DNA of 64,000 nucleotides from Lachnospiraceae bacterium (GCA_021628825.1 JAJXRY010000001.1:558001-622000); one strand, 5' to 3'; positions 52,425 to 63,066 are shown, numbered from the stretch's first letter. The notes: generated from the letters alone by a model not told the origin. A program made the numbers and translations.

Positions 52425-52496
52425 GCTACCGAGGGGATTCGAACCCCTGACCTGCTGATTACGAATCAGCTGCTCTACCGACTGAGCCACGGTAGC
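52425..52496 (-). tRNA. tRNA-Thr (anticodon CGT)
   Basis: 72 bases forming a full cloverleaf: acceptor GCTACCG/CGGTAGC, D arm GCTC...GAGC, anticodon stem GCTGA/TCAGC with loop TTCGTAA (anticodon CGT, reading ACG), variable loop AGGTC, T arm AGGGG-TTCGAAT-CCCCT. The CCA end is not encoded. Confidence 0.95.
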
Positions 52497-52550
52497 AATA
52501 CACGAACAAAAATTATTATATACATGGAATGAATATTTTTGCAAGTATTT

Positions 52551-53428
52551 TTACGCTTTTTCTGAAAGATGAATATCCATCTGCGGAAACGGAATGGAGA
52601 TTCCGGCTTCATCCAGCGTCAGCTTGATGTTTTCGGTCAGGTATGCCTTCTGTTCATAAAAGTCTTCCGTCTTTACAAAGCAGCGTACAATGAGGTTCAC
52701 ACTGCTGTCCCCCAGAGAATCCACAATGACCTGTTTCGTCTTATCCTGCAGAATCTTATCCGTATGATCGAGCAGATCAAGAAGCGCCTCACGCGCTTTC
52801 CGGATGTCGGCATCGTAGCTGATCCCCACCGGAATATCAATCCGGTGTTCCGGACATCTTGTATAGTTCGTAATGGATCCGTTTGCAAGCGGTCCATTCG
52901 GCAGTACGATCATCCTTTGATCGGCCGTAATGATTTTGGTATAAAAAATATCCAGCTCTTTTACCACGCCATCGTTGCCATTCTCATCGCAAATCCGCTC
53001 TCCGACAACAAAGGGCTTGAGGATCAGAATCAACATTCCTCCGGCCAGATTACTAAGGCTTCCCTGCCAGGCAAAAACCAATCGCCACACTGACCGAACC
53101 CAATACGGCAAGGAAGCTGCTGATCTCTACACCGCAAGTGGCAATCACGGTCACAAACAGGAAAAAAACATAAGGATTGCCTTTAATAAGGAATCGGTAA
53201 AATGAATAATTCCCTGATCCACATTGGCTCTCTGCAGAGATTTACGCAGAATTTTGCGGATCAGTTTAATAAGCTGCAGTCCCAATACCAGAACAAGGAT
53301 TGCAATCAGCAGTTTCACGCCAAAGTGAAGCAATTTATCCGGTAATTCATCCAAAAAAACTTCTGAATCACTCCGGGGGAAAGATCAATATCGGTAATGT
53401 CTGATATTTCGGCAATATTAGTATCCAT
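52551..53428 (-). CDS. mscS: Small-conductance mechanosensitive channel MscS, frame broken
   Basis: Heptameric channel that opens under hypo-osmotic stress. N-terminal helix LLIAILVLVLGLQLIKLI, pore helix with GLAWQGSLSNLAGGMLILILKPF (gly/ala-rich, in parts), then the beta domain PFVVGERI, LPNGPLANGSITNYTR and a C-terminal alpha/beta vestibule ending IPFPQMDIHLSEKA. About 290 residues. Frames break near 53355, 53160 and 53080. ATG at 53426-53428 after GGAAGG. Confidence 0.9.
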
Positions 53429-53468
53429 ATCTCATTTCCTTCCAGAATTATAAATCAATGATAATCTA

Positions 53469-55965
53469 TTATTTTTGCTTTCTTTGCAGCCTCTTCTGCC
53501 TTTTTTTCCATTCGATCGAAGCAATCTTCTCTTCTTCCTTCGCACGCTCTAAGGCTTTCTGTGCCTGCTGCATAATTTCTTCGGCCTGCTTCTTTAATTC
53601 TTTGGCACGCAAGCTCAGTTCTTCTGCTTCGGCTTCGGCCTCTTTGGCACGCTGCTCGGCTTCCTGTGCCAGACGGATCGCTTTCGTCTCTGCTTTGCGG
53701 TTCTCAATCTGCTGCTTTTCTTTCGCCGTATAAGCAACAAATTTAAAGATGCTTAAAGAAAGCGGTGCTGCCTTCATGGTAAAGGAACAGGGCTGTCCAT
53801 CGTATTCCTCATCATTTACAGGTATCGCACGGCCGTTTACCCGTCCCTTTCCGCCGTAGGCCTTATCATCTGTATTCAGAATTTCTTTATATTTGCCTGC
53901 CATCGGAACCCCGATACAGAATTCCTGCTCAATATTGGCAAAATTTGCGACAACAACCAGTGTCTGCTCCGGCTTTAAGGCCTTTCTCATATAAGAAAGC
54001 ATGCACTTCTCGGGAGAAATGCAGTTAATCCACTGGAAACCGTCTGCTTCCGTATCCTTCTCATAAAGCGCCGGAAGCTCCTGATATAAGTGATTCAGAT
54101 CACGCATCAGATCATGGATTCCCTTATGTGCAGGTTCCTTTATCAGCTCCCATTTCGTCTGTCTGGTTTCGTCAAACTCCTGGAACTCTGCAATGTCCTG
54201 TCCCATAAACAGAAGCTTTTTACCCGGATGGGTCATCACGTAGCCATAGGTCAATCGTAAGTTTGCAAATTTATCTTCAATCGTGCCCGGCATCTTGCCA
54301 ATCATGGAAGACTTGCCATGTACGACCTCGTCATGGGAAAACGGCAGTATAAAGTTCTCGCTGTATGCGTAAATCATGCTAAATGTCAGTTCATTGTGGT
54401 GATGCGCACGGAAGTATGGGTCAAAGCTGATATAGGACAGGTAATCATTCATAAAGCCCATATTCCACTTAAGGTCAAAGCCAAGTCCTTCGTCATCCAA
54501 AGCTCCGGTTACCTTCGGCCATGCGGTCGATTCTTCGGCAATCATCAGCACATCCGGATTCCGCTTTTTCATAATGGAATTCAGATGCTTGATCATTTCA
54601 ATCGCTTCCAGATTCTCGTTGCCGCCATAAATATTGGCAACCCATTCGCCGTCCTTACGTCCATAATCCAGATACAACATGGAAGCAACCGCATCCATGC
54701 GGATTCCATCGGCATGGAACTGCTCTGCCCAGTATAACGCATTTGCAATCAGATAGTTGGATACTTCCGGGCGTCCGTAATTATAAATCAATGTTCCCCA
54801 GTGCGGATGACTTCCCTTCCGGGGATCCGCATGCTCATAGAGACAGGTTCCGTCAAACTCGGCAAGTCCATAGGTATCTCTCGGAAAATGTGCCGGAACC
54901 CAGTCCAGAATCACACCGATGCCTGCCTGATGAAGGGTGTCCACAAAGTACCGGAAATCATCCGGCATTCCATACCGTGCGGTCGGTGCATAGTATCCGA
55001 TCACCTGATAACCCCAGGATGCATCCAGGGGATGTTCCATCACCGGCATGAGTTCCACATGGGTATAGCCCATTTCCTTCGCATATTCTGCAACGAGAGG
55101 TGCCAGTTCACGGTAGGATAAGCTTTCTTTTCCAGCCTCGCCATGACGGAAGGATCCCAGATATAATTCGTAAACACTGATGGGCGCATTCTTTTCGACA
55201 TATTTCTTTCGCTTCTTCATCCAGTCTGCGTCCTGATAGCTGTAATGAGAATCTTCCACGATGGAAGCCGTATCCGGACAAAGCTGCTGGCGGAATGCAT
55301 AAGGATCTGCCTTTAAAACAGTCAGACCGCCCTTTTTCTTAATTTCATATTTATAATAGTCACCGGCCTGAACATCTGGAATAAACAATTCAAAAATACC
55401 GGTTGCATCATCTTTTTATCATGGGATAAATGCGCCCGTCCCAATTGTTAAAATCTCCAACGACACTGACACGGACCGCATTCGGCGCCCACACCGCAAA
55501 CTGTGTTCCGGCAACACCGTTTCTCGTACAAGGATGTGCTCCCAAATGTTCATAAATGGTATAATGAATGCCTGAAGTAAAACGTACAGCATCCTTTTCA
55601 GATAAGGATACCGGTGCGAATGCATAGGCATCCTTAATCATTCTGCTGTTCCCTTCGGCATCAATAATTTCATATTCATAGTTCTGTGGCTTCTTTCCCT
55701 GATAGAGACATGCAAAGAAACCATTCTCATCTGCCATTTCCATCGGAAGTACCACCTTCGCAGAGGATGTCACCTCCGCGGTCTCGGAACGCTTCTCTTC
55801 CGTGAAATGTACATTTACCTTCACTGCTCCCGGCCAGAACATCTGAAACAGGACATTCTTTCCCGTGGTGTGTACCCCCAGAATCTCCTGCGGCTTAGCT
55901 TCCTCCGAATACACAATTCCTTCAATTCTCGGCCAGTTCATTAGTTTATATAATTTATTGTTCAT
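53469..55965 (-). CDS. glgB: 1,4-alpha-glucan branching enzyme with C-terminal coiled coil, one frameshift
   Basis: Makes alpha-1,6 branches in glycogen. N-terminal CBM48 (FAVWAPNAVRVSVVGDFNNWDG), then the GH13 barrel with nucleophile Asp in GIRMDAVASML, acid Glu in LMIAEESTAWP and the transition-state Asp in FSHDEVVHGK. The frame breaks in a T run at 55415-55419. About 830 residues. Unusual: after the normal beta-sandwich end (LSIFKFVAYTAKEK) comes an 80-residue Ala/Glu/Lys/Gln coiled coil ending KRLQRKQK, absent from standard GlgB. ATG at 55963-55965. No other glg genes are adjacent. Confidence 0.93.
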
Positions 55966-56090
55966 GCGCTTACCCCTTCCCGAAAGTCCTGTCTTCATTT
56001 TTACCAAAGTTGTGTATACAAAACAAGCACCGCAGTATAATTCATTTACATTACATTTTTTTAATAGCATTAATTGTATCATAAAAAAAT

Positions 56091-56132
56091 AGGTGTAAGA
56101 TATAACACATTGTTTTTATACCTTACACCTAT
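56091..56132 (-). terminator. Terminator after the small DUF6718-like gene
   Basis: Ten-base stem TAGGTGTAAG / CTTACACCTA with AT-rich loop; on the minus strand followed by seven Ts. It lies 22 bases past the stop of the small gene and upstream of glgB. Confidence 0.82.
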
Positions 56133-56154
56133 AATTCCATATTTCTATATCTGC

Positions 56155-56370
56155 TCAACTGCGTTCTCAAATTCCTGCTCAGAATTCACAATATGATATG
56201 GCTCATATTCTCCATACGCAGACGGTCTGCTAATTGTAACAAGCTGAATCTTATCATATCCAACCTTTTTTTCAATTGATCTTTTGAATTCCGCAAGATG
56301 TTTACCATGCGTTGTTCTTAATGCAACACATCCTTCTGAATCAATGTTTTTTTGCTATCAGATAACACAT
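56155..56370 (-). CDS. Small protein, DUF6718-like, one frameshift
   Basis: 71 residues when one A is removed from the run near 56348-56354. Starts MCYLIAKN and contains LRTTHGKHLAEFKRSIEKK and QLVTISRPSAYGEYEPYHIV, a pattern I associate with the small DUF6718 family of clostridia. No membrane helix. Function unknown. ATG at 56368-56370 with AAGGAGGCGTTGAAAC upstream. The fragment between this gene and 56460 shows nothing else convincing. Confidence 0.65.
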
Positions 56371-56484
56371 GTTTCAACGCCTCCTTAAATTCTTGTTCAG
56401 TTTGGATTTTATAGTTAGTCCATCACGTTGTAAAAATGTTTGACATTAATTTATTCCCCTATCAAATTTTTTTATTTCATTATA

Positions 56485-56880
56485 CTAATTCGGATTGGTG
56501 TCATCGGGTGCAAGTCCTGCGAGAATTGCTTCATAATGTGCCACTTTCTCATCCATATACTTTGCCGTGGCTTTCGCTTCCTCCAAGTGCTTATAGGCTT
56601 CTGTCCGCTGCTTCCGGATAATTCCATACCGCGCCTGCAGATTTTTCCTCTGATTCTTCCTGCAGACACAGACGGCAATACTCCTGAATATCCTCAATTG
56701 AAGCACCACATCCCTTCAGGCACTTAATTCCCTGCATCCAGTTCACAGACTCTTCATTGAATACACGACGATTTTTTTCCCATCACGCTCACATGGTAAA
56801 AGTCCCTTATCTGTATAAAACCGCAAGGTATGCTCTGTTACATCGAACATCTTTGCTATCTGCCTGATTGTATAGTTCAT
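56485..56880 (-). CDS. MerR family transcriptional regulator, one frameshift
   Basis: N-terminal winged helix MNYTIRQIAKMFDVTEHTLRFY then RVFNEESVNWMQGIKCLKGCG, followed by a coiled-coil dimerisation helix (KHLEEAKATAKYMDEKVAHYEAIL). About 130 residues, the small type often paired with an aldo/keto reductase. The frame breaks near 56775 and again near 56650. ATG at 56878-56880. Divergent from the reductase gene, with a textbook MerR-type operator between them. Confidence 0.88.
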
Positions 56881-56925
56881 AACTGTCCTCCTCTGAAGCT
56901 GCCACAAAACTCCTGCAAAAAATTC

Positions 56926-56956
56926 TTTACTTCGTGTTACACGAACCTGATAGAAT
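56926..56956 (+). promoter_or_regulatory. MerR-type promoter with 19-base spacer and operator dyad
   Basis: TTTACT (56926-56931) and TAGAAT (56951-56956) separated by exactly 19 bases; the dyad TTCGTGT-T-ACACGAA (56931-56945) fills the spacer. The overlong spacer with a central palindrome is the standard arrangement that MerR activators untwist. It drives the reductase gene at 57008. Confidence 0.78.
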
Positions 56957-57007
56957 CATTATAACATAGGAAAATATCTATGCAATCATAAGAACGGAGG
57001 CACAAAC

Positions 57008-57838
57008 ATGGAATATTTAACCTTAAATAACAGCATTCAGATGCCGCTTGTCGGCTTTGGCACCTTTATGCTCAACGGAAAAAGCTGCACTGATGCAGTT
57101 GTTTCTGCCATTCAGGCAGGATACCGCATGATTGATACGGCACAGGCCTATGGAAATGAGGAAGCAGTCGGTGCAGGCATTCGGGCAAGCGAAATTGACC
57201 GCAAAGAACTTTTTCTCATTACCAAAGTCAACTTTACTTCTTACGAGAATGCGGAACAGACTGTTATGCAGTCACTTAAAAATCTGCAGACCGATTATTT
57301 CGATCTGCTGCTTCTGCACTGGCCGTTTGCGAACTATTATGCCGCATGGCGCAGCTTAGAAAAGCTGTATACGGATGGCAAAATCCGGGCGATTGGTGTT
57401 TCTAATTTTGAACCGGATCAGCTTCTTGATCTGATTGCTTATAATGAAATTGTCCCTGCAGTAAATCAGATTGAAACCAATCTATACTGCCAGCGCAGCA
57501 TGGAACGCAGTTGGATGGACAAAAAGCAGGTGGCACACATGGCCTATGCCCCACTCGGTCAGGGGAACCGCAATGAAATGTATCAGGAACCCGCTGTGCG
57601 CGCTCTTGCAGAGAAATACAGCAAAACTCCGGCACAGATTCTGCTCCGCTTCCTTACCCAAAAAAATGTTGCCATCATACCAAGAAGCGCAAACCCGGAA
57701 CATATCCGTGAAAACTTTGCGTTGTTTGATTTCACACTGACCGATGAAGAGATGGCAGTGCTTACTTCACTGGACAGAAAAAGAGCCACTGACCGGGAAG
57801 CCGGAAACACCGGAACTGGTTGAATTTTCCCTGACATG
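57008..57838 (+). CDS. Aldo/keto reductase, C-terminus frame broken
   Basis: NADPH-dependent TIM-barrel reductase. MPLVGFGTFML start; catalytic tetrad Asp-Tyr-Lys-His in MIDTAQAYGNEE, LITKVNF and LLLLHWPF; C-terminal NADPH loop IIPRSANPEHIREN. 276 residues after removing one A from the AAAAA near 57777-57781, which gives the ending TPELVEFSLTW. ATG at 57008 with GGAGG upstream. Controlled by the adjacent MerR regulator; substrate unknown. Confidence 0.92.
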
Positions 57839-57845
57839 GTAGTAC

Positions 57846-57881
57846 AAAAGCGGAGAACACAATAGCGCGTTCTCCGCTTTT
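57846..57881 (+). terminator. Terminator after the aldo/keto reductase gene
   Basis: Thirteen-base perfect stem AAAAGCGGAGAAC with its complement around ACAATAGCGC. It ends in TTTT on the plus strand and can also serve the opposite strand. Confidence 0.85.
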
Positions 57882-58092
57882 ACTTACACATTCTTACACT
57901 TTTTGACTATTCAGATAAAAAAATCATATATTATACGGTTAAAAATCTTTATTTTTCTGACACTTTCCAAAAAGCAACATAGTTTAATTTGCCACTTGAA
58001 ATATCGTCATTACTTTCTATTACCCCATAAAACACTCTATGTAATCTCCTCCCCAAATTAAAAGTTGTGGTGTATCTTATCACCTAGTCCGT

Positions 58093-58927
58093 TTATTGTT
58101 CTTTATATAAAAATAACAATACTATTGTAAATGAAATAAGCTGACCAATCAAAATTCTTACTATTTGCATACCATCTGCTTCATTATTTGATATGACATG
58201 AACGAGATTAGTGACAATTACATTATTGAACAAATGGTCTCCAAGTCCCATCCACAATGAGCCTGTCAACTTATATAATAAGGACCATTTAATGCTCATG
58301 ATGCCTGCCAAAACGATATATCCAATTCCCATAATCAAAAGGGTTGGCAATGATGATTTTCCTTCAAGGTAGTCACGAAACGGCATTACCCAATGCCACA
58401 CACCAAATAGGAATGCAATAAGAAAAAAACTACTTTTTATGTATGATATATTTTTCAAGAAATTTAGCAAAAAGCCCTCTGAAAAATTCCTTCTTCCATC
58501 CATACGTTTATTATATTAAAAAGCAATACATATCAGCACAAAAAGAATGCCGGTCTGCTTTTCCGTATCGCCATTCAGTAAAAAGCCGCTTACATAGAAT
58601 TCCAGTTCTACATTTTGATTTGTAATGTATAGTATTAAACACTCAATTCCGTATGCAACAGCAAAACAAACGCTGCCTAATAAAATTCCTTTTCCGCAAT
58701 TTCCAATTGCATGGTCATTTACAAATCCAATGTCTTTCCACTTCATTTTTTTGAAATAGAAAGAATAACAAATAGAAGAAAAAAACCCCGAATAACTTAT
58801 GGATAAAGTTCTCTGCCAAGAACGATTTGTCAGTTCTTATAAAAATATTCAACTATTCTTGCCACAGCACATATCATAAAAATTAGCCAGCAAGCTATTA
58901 CGGGATATTTTTCTAATTTTTATCCAT
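58093..58927 (-). CDS. CPBP family intramembrane glutamic protease, frame broken
   Basis: Abi/CAAX-protease-like membrane enzyme of about 275 residues and seven or eight helices. Motif 1 EEGIFRGLF (EExxxR after one T removed near 58476), motif 2 FLFGVWHWVMP (FxxxH) and motif 3 GDHLFNN (HxxxN) are all present, so it should be catalytic. Breaks near 58915, 58750, 58515 and 58430. ATG at 58925-58927 behind GAGGAAGAG. Such proteins modify peptides or give immunity to bacteriocins; no bacteriocin gene is visible nearby. Confidence 0.82.
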
Positions 58928-59235
58928 AAAACTCTTCCTCTTTGTTTTTTTGCAAATCACTAAATTCCAATTGAACAAAATCGCTGCGCGCTGGCCTGCC
59001 AAGGCTGTGGCGCAGCTTTCTTCTCAATAATAAAATAGGCAATGGAAATTCTTACCAGTATTTGATATTGTAAAGTTACCACACAAAAACAATTCAATAC
59101 AGAAAGACACCACTGCCTATGAAAAGAATACCATTTGACCGTTTTTCTGACAAGCGGTTTTTATTATGCTAATGCACCTCCATGTAAGCAGGTTTTTTTC
59201 ATCAACTACTGATTTTTACATGGAGGATTTTTATT
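58928..59235. other. Left flank of the IS91-like element: three hairpins, no gene
   Basis: Contains a GC-rich hairpin (GCTGCGC ... GCGCAGC at 58983-59016), an inverted repeat ATAGGCAATGG (59034-59044) with CCACTGCCTAT (59110-59120), a weak terminator-like CCG-TT / AA-CGG stem at 59140-59158 followed by TTTTT, and the Shine-Dalgarno hairpin listed separately. GAAC, an IS91-type target tetranucleotide, occurs at 58974-58977 next to the GC hairpin. The element's left end is probably in here but is not fixed. Confidence 0.5.
59177..59226 (+). promoter_or_regulatory. Hairpin masking the ribosome-binding site of the IS recombinase
   Basis: CCTCCATGTAA (59177-59187) is perfectly complementary to TTACATGGAGG (59216-59226), whose GGAGG is the ribosome-binding site for the ATG at 59236. 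In mRNA this 11-base stem would bury the Shine-Dalgarno sequence. Confidence 0.65.
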
Positions 59236-60091
59236 ATGTACGATGAAATATTTAGCCAGATTACAAATGCTGCAAAACAAACGGAATCTAAGAGATTCTA
59301 CTATTCATGCTTACTGTACAAGTATTGCTCACTTTTTTTAAAAATATATTGATAAGCCAATAGATGCTCTGACAACAGATGATGTTGACACATTTCTGAC
59401 CGAAAAAAAGACTTTTCCGGGATTTCACCGGAGACATACAACCACTATCATTCCGGTATTCGCTTCTTTTTATAAAAAAAGTATTAAAAAGATGAATTGG
59501 GATGACGATGATATCCCACGTATGAAAAGAGACAGGAGCCTGCCAATCGTACTTACGAAAGCAGAGATATCAGCGATTCTGGATGCAACGTCAAACCTGA
59601 AACATAAAGCCATGATTGCTACAATGTATTCAGGTGGTCTTCGGGTATCAGAAGTCACACACCTTCACTATGATGACATTTCACGCACCAATAAAACAAT
59701 ACACATCCGTGATGGCAAAAGCCGCTTTGACCGTTATACCCTGCTTGCTGACCGTACACTTGAGATACTTACAGAATACTGGTTTAAATGCGGCAGACCA
59801 ACAGGGATTCTGTTCCCAAGTTCATGGTCTGGCGATTATCTTGTGAAGGACAGTGTCATTCAGTTCTTCCGTAAAAAGTGCAAAAAAAGGGCTGGAATTC
59901 AGAAGCATGTCTCTACACACTGTTTGCGCCATAGTTTCGCAAGCCATCTGTTTGAGGCCGGGTGTGACGTGAAATATATTCAGGCCCTTTTGGGACACCG
60001 TGATCCAAGATCAACAGAGATTTATCTTCATGTAAGCAATAAGACTCTGCTCGGTATCAGAAGCCCATTTGATGAGATGGGTGGTGAGTAA
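59236..60091 (+). CDS. Tyrosine recombinase/integrase of the IS element, N-terminus frame broken
   Basis: XerC/D-like enzyme of about 283 residues. N-terminal core-binding domain (STIHAYCTSIAHFLKYIDKPIDALTTDD, in parts) and catalytic domain with Arg in SGGLRVSEVTHL, Lys in IRDGKSRF, HxxR as HCLRHSFASHL, His in LLGHRDPRS and Tyr in TEIYLHVSN: complete active site. Breaks near 59275 and 59337 in A/T runs. It ends two bases before the HUH transposase start, so the two are translated from one mRNA. Expression is likely limited by the hairpin over its ribosome site. Confidence 0.87.
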
Positions 60092-60093
60092 TC

Positions 60094-61278
60094 GTGGAAA
60101 AATCTTGTACGATACAGGATGTCTTTGAACGGTTTTATCCTGTTTATGAAAAAAAACATGAGCTTCCTGCTCACCACAGAAAAGCAGCTTTTCACATCAT
60201 GAACTGTAAAACCGGGGCTTTTGGTGTGAACATAAGTGTCTGTGAGGACTGTGGATGTATCAGCATTCACAATAACTCTTGTAGAAGCAGGTGTTGCCCT
60301 ATGTGTCAGGAGTTTCCGAAAGAAAAATGGATTGATGCCCAGAAGGAGAAGGTACTGGATGCACCCTATTATCATGTGGTATTCACAGTCCCTGAGGAAT
60401 TGAATCCTATCATTTATAGCAATCAGAAACTTCTGTATGATGCACTGTATCATGCTGCATCATCCACTCTGAACGAGCTGGCGAAAGATTCAAAGTATCT
60501 GGGAGCTGACATCGGATATATCTGTATTCTTCATACATGGGGTTCTGCAATGAATTATCATCCTCATATCCATACCATTGTTCTTGGTGGCGGACTTGAT
60601 AAGGACAGCAAATGGAAAGATACCGGTGGGAAGTTTTTTCTCCCGTATGGGGTCATTGCAAAAAGTGTTCCGTGGGAAATATTTGTGCGAATTAAAAAAA
60701 GCCTGTGGAATGATTCAAAGCTTGAGTTTCATGGTACAGCGGAGAAATATCAAAACCACTATTGCTTCAAAGAACTTCTCGGTGAGTGCTATAAAAAAAG
60801 ACTGGGTTGCTTATTGTAAGGAGACTTTTAATGGAGCACAGTCAGTCATAAATTATCTTGGGAAATATACTCACAGGATAGCAATCAGTAATCATCGGAT
60901 CAAGTCCATGACGGAAGCAACTGTTACATATGCTGTAAAAGACTATAAAAACAAAGGTCAGTGGAAAGAGAAAACAGTTCCGGGCGAGGAATTCATCCGT
61001 CGATTTTTAATGCATGTTCCTCCAAAACGTTTTGTCAGAATCCGGCACTATGGTTTGCTGTCGTGCCGAAACAAGAGCAAAAAAAGATGGCGCACTGTAG
61101 AAATCTGCTTGGATGTAAAAAAATATATTTCTGCATTGAAAAAAATCGAAGTGCCGCTGAAATGATAAAGCTGCTATATAACATAGATGTATGCAGGTGT
61201 TCTTCCTGTGGCGGAAAAATGGTTTCACATCTTCCAGATAAGCATACACCATCTGTTTTAGCGCATATGAGATGTTAA
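60094..61278 (+). CDS. IS91 family HUH transposase, frame broken
   Basis: Single-strand nickase for rolling-circle transposition. N-terminal zinc domain CEDCGCISIHNNSCRSRCCPMCQ (cysteine positions only), HUH motif in YHPHIHTIVLGGG, and the Y2-type catalytic tyrosines in INYLGKYTHRIAISNHRI; the C-terminus has a second zinc knuckle CRCSSCGGKM. About 390 residues. Start is GTG at 60094. Breaks at the A run 60792-60798 and near 61080. A programmed frameshift is possible but the wider error pattern makes artefact likelier. Confidence 0.87.
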
Positions 61279-61471
61279 AATATACAACTGAATACTTCAA
61301 AAAACTTCCGCAAAGGGAGTCTGTTTGTCATGCCTAAAAATAATTCTTTTGGCAAAAACCAGCTGTCAATAAAACACGAGATATGATAAACTTATAGAAG
61401 AGAGCAAAGATTGAATTCCCATAGATAGTGGCGAAAGGGACGCGACTTTGTTCACCAAGGAAAAATCGAAA

Positions 61472-61530
61472 TTGATGTAAACGAAAGGGCAGTTTGATAA
61501 AACAGCAAGACTGCTTTTTCGTTTACACCA
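61472..61530. repeat. Long stem-loop at the right flank of the IS element
   Basis: GTAAACGAAAGGGCAGT (61477-61493) pairs with ACTGCTTTTTCGTTTAC (61510-61526) with two G-T pairs and further pairing outward (TTG with CAA). Loop of 16 bases. It may be the origin end of the IS91-like element or the terminator of the convergent acetyltransferase gene. The rest of 61279-61553 has no visible gene. Confidence 0.6.
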
Positions 61531-61553
61531 ACTCCGATTGTTTCCTTAACAAT

Positions 61554-62013
61554 TTAGCGTTCCATGTTTACAATATATTCTGTCGTTCCTTCTTCCAACT
61601 GTCGTTCCTTTGTTAATGCAAATCCATGACGCTGATAAAAGCGGATTGCATCGATATTTTTTTCTAGCACAAATAAATTTTTTTAACATTAAATGTTTGA
61701 ATCGCAAACTCAATTAATTTTTGTTCCGATACCCATATTTTTCCAAAGAATGAATCCACATATAACTCTATAATTTTTCCTGCCTTCTATGTGAATCATC
61801 CCTTTCACAAATTCATCATCATATACCCAAATATTTTCCAAACTCTCAGGATGGTTAATATAATACTGTGCCAAAGGATAGACCTGCATTTCTTCGAATG
61901 AAACCTTGTCATTATGAAAAATTTTTTTCTGTAATTCATTCTTTTAGCAAAAAAATCAATATTTCCGCCAATCTTGAAGAATCATGTATATTTGCCTTTC
62001 TAATGTAATTCAT
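61554..62013 (-). CDS. GNAT family N-acetyltransferase, frame broken
   Basis: About 155 residues after repair. Start MNYIRKANIHDSSRLAEIL (classic GNAT strand 1-helix 1), then VYDDEFVKGMIHIEGRKIIELYV and the acetyl-CoA helix region with YRNKNLIEFAIQTFN, ending VLEKNIDAIRFYQRHGFALTKER, the typical alpha4-beta7 NxxAxxFYxxxGF motif. Five run-length errors between 61660 and 61960. ATG at 62011-62013. Substrate unknown. Confidence 0.8.
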
Positions 62014-62168
62014 AACCGTACCGTTTCCTTTGTGTTATATCGTTATATCGTTTCATCGTGTTCACGAACACTGATGAGGGAAAAATACAAAAAAGTAAGA
62101 AAAAAATCTATAAAATAGTATAACACAAAATCATAGTAACATGGTGAACTGATTGAGTAGTGAAGCAC

Positions 62169-63052
62169 TTAAATCAAATTACCTAACGTTCTTTTTACAG
62201 TCAGATATGCAACCAGTCGTTGATGGCCCGGTATTGCTTCTTTTACAAACGGCATCACCGCATAGGTATGGTACATGTCTTCTGCAATCTCCAACGTCAC
62301 TTTTGCTCCATAGCTTTTTAACCGTTGCGCGGTGGACTGCGCCGCTGCGGAAAAGACTTCATCTCCGCCATAGGAAAGATACACATCCTTTATGCCATCA
62401 TAAATACCCTTTGAAGTGTACAGCAATTCTTCCGGAAGCTCTTTCCCTCCTGTCATTCCCTTGAAAATATTGTCAAGCGCGGTGGTGCTCATGATCAGAT
62501 CCGTCCTGTTAAGCTCTTCTGCGCGTTTTTCTTTCTTCTGCGGTCAAAGCGGATCCGGGAGAACTAAGAGCAATCTTCCCCGGCATCGGAACACCTTCTC
62601 CCTGCCTATTGATGAATGACATCAACCAAAGAACCATAGCCGCTCCGGATGAGCCTCCTAAAAAAATGCAATCTTCTCTGCCGGATAATGTTCTAATGCC
62701 ATTTTATAAGTTGCATATAGCATATTCAGTGCATCGATCAGATCATGCTCCGGTGCAAGTGGAAAATACGGAAGCAGCATATTTCTTCCGGTAGTTTTTG
62801 CCAGGGATACCAGTTCCTTTGCATGAGACGGCTTCGGATATTTCAGCATTCCCCACCGGCTACATAAATACACACATAATCGGATTTCTTCTTATGAGAA
62901 ATCTCCAGTACCGGAAAAATTTTTCTACCTTGTGCGTCTGAAAGGTAAGTTCCGGATCTTTTAATTCAGGAATGGAAGGCTTTTGCCATAAATTTCTGTA
63001 TTGGTATGATGTGGAACATTGTTTTTTTAAAAATGGTATATCTTACTGACAT
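62169..63052 (-). CDS. Alpha/beta hydrolase (acetyl-esterase type), frame broken
   Basis: HSL/Aes-like esterase of about 295 residues. HGG-like segment in VYVAGG..., nucleophile elbow GGSSGAAM near 62650, and the late histidine in DMYHTYAVMPF with the acid Asp expected in LSYGGDEVF. Breaks near 62965, 62905, 62860, 62670, 62605, 62525. ATG at 63050-63052 with AAGGAG upstream and only 14 bases from the TetR stop, so it is co-transcribed with and probably repressed by that regulator. Confidence 0.78.
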
Positions 63053-63066
63053 TCTGATTCTCCTTC

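Larger units (their letters stand above)
58978..61530 (+). mobile_element. IS91-like rolling-circle element with tyrosine recombinase
   Basis: Two adjoining genes, an XerC-type recombinase and an IS91/Y2-type HUH transposase, flanked by stem-loops rather than the terminal inverted repeats of DDE elements. Right flank: after the transposase stop there is a conserved-looking GC-rich patch (CATAGATAGTGGCGAAAGGG near 61420) and a long stem-loop at 61472-61530 that could be the replication-origin end. No target-site duplication is expected in this family. Both boundaries are estimates. Confidence 0.6.

Noticed and set aside
53458..53733. Ser/Ala-rich plus-strand frame opposite the GlgB tail
   Set aside because: Its composition is the mirror of the Glu/Lys/Ala coiled-coil codons; no ribosome site.
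60780..60805. Programmed frameshift in the IS transposase at a 7-A run
   Set aside because: IS91-type transposases are normally single-frame, and the same kind of break occurs in housekeeping genes throughout, so sequence error is simpler.
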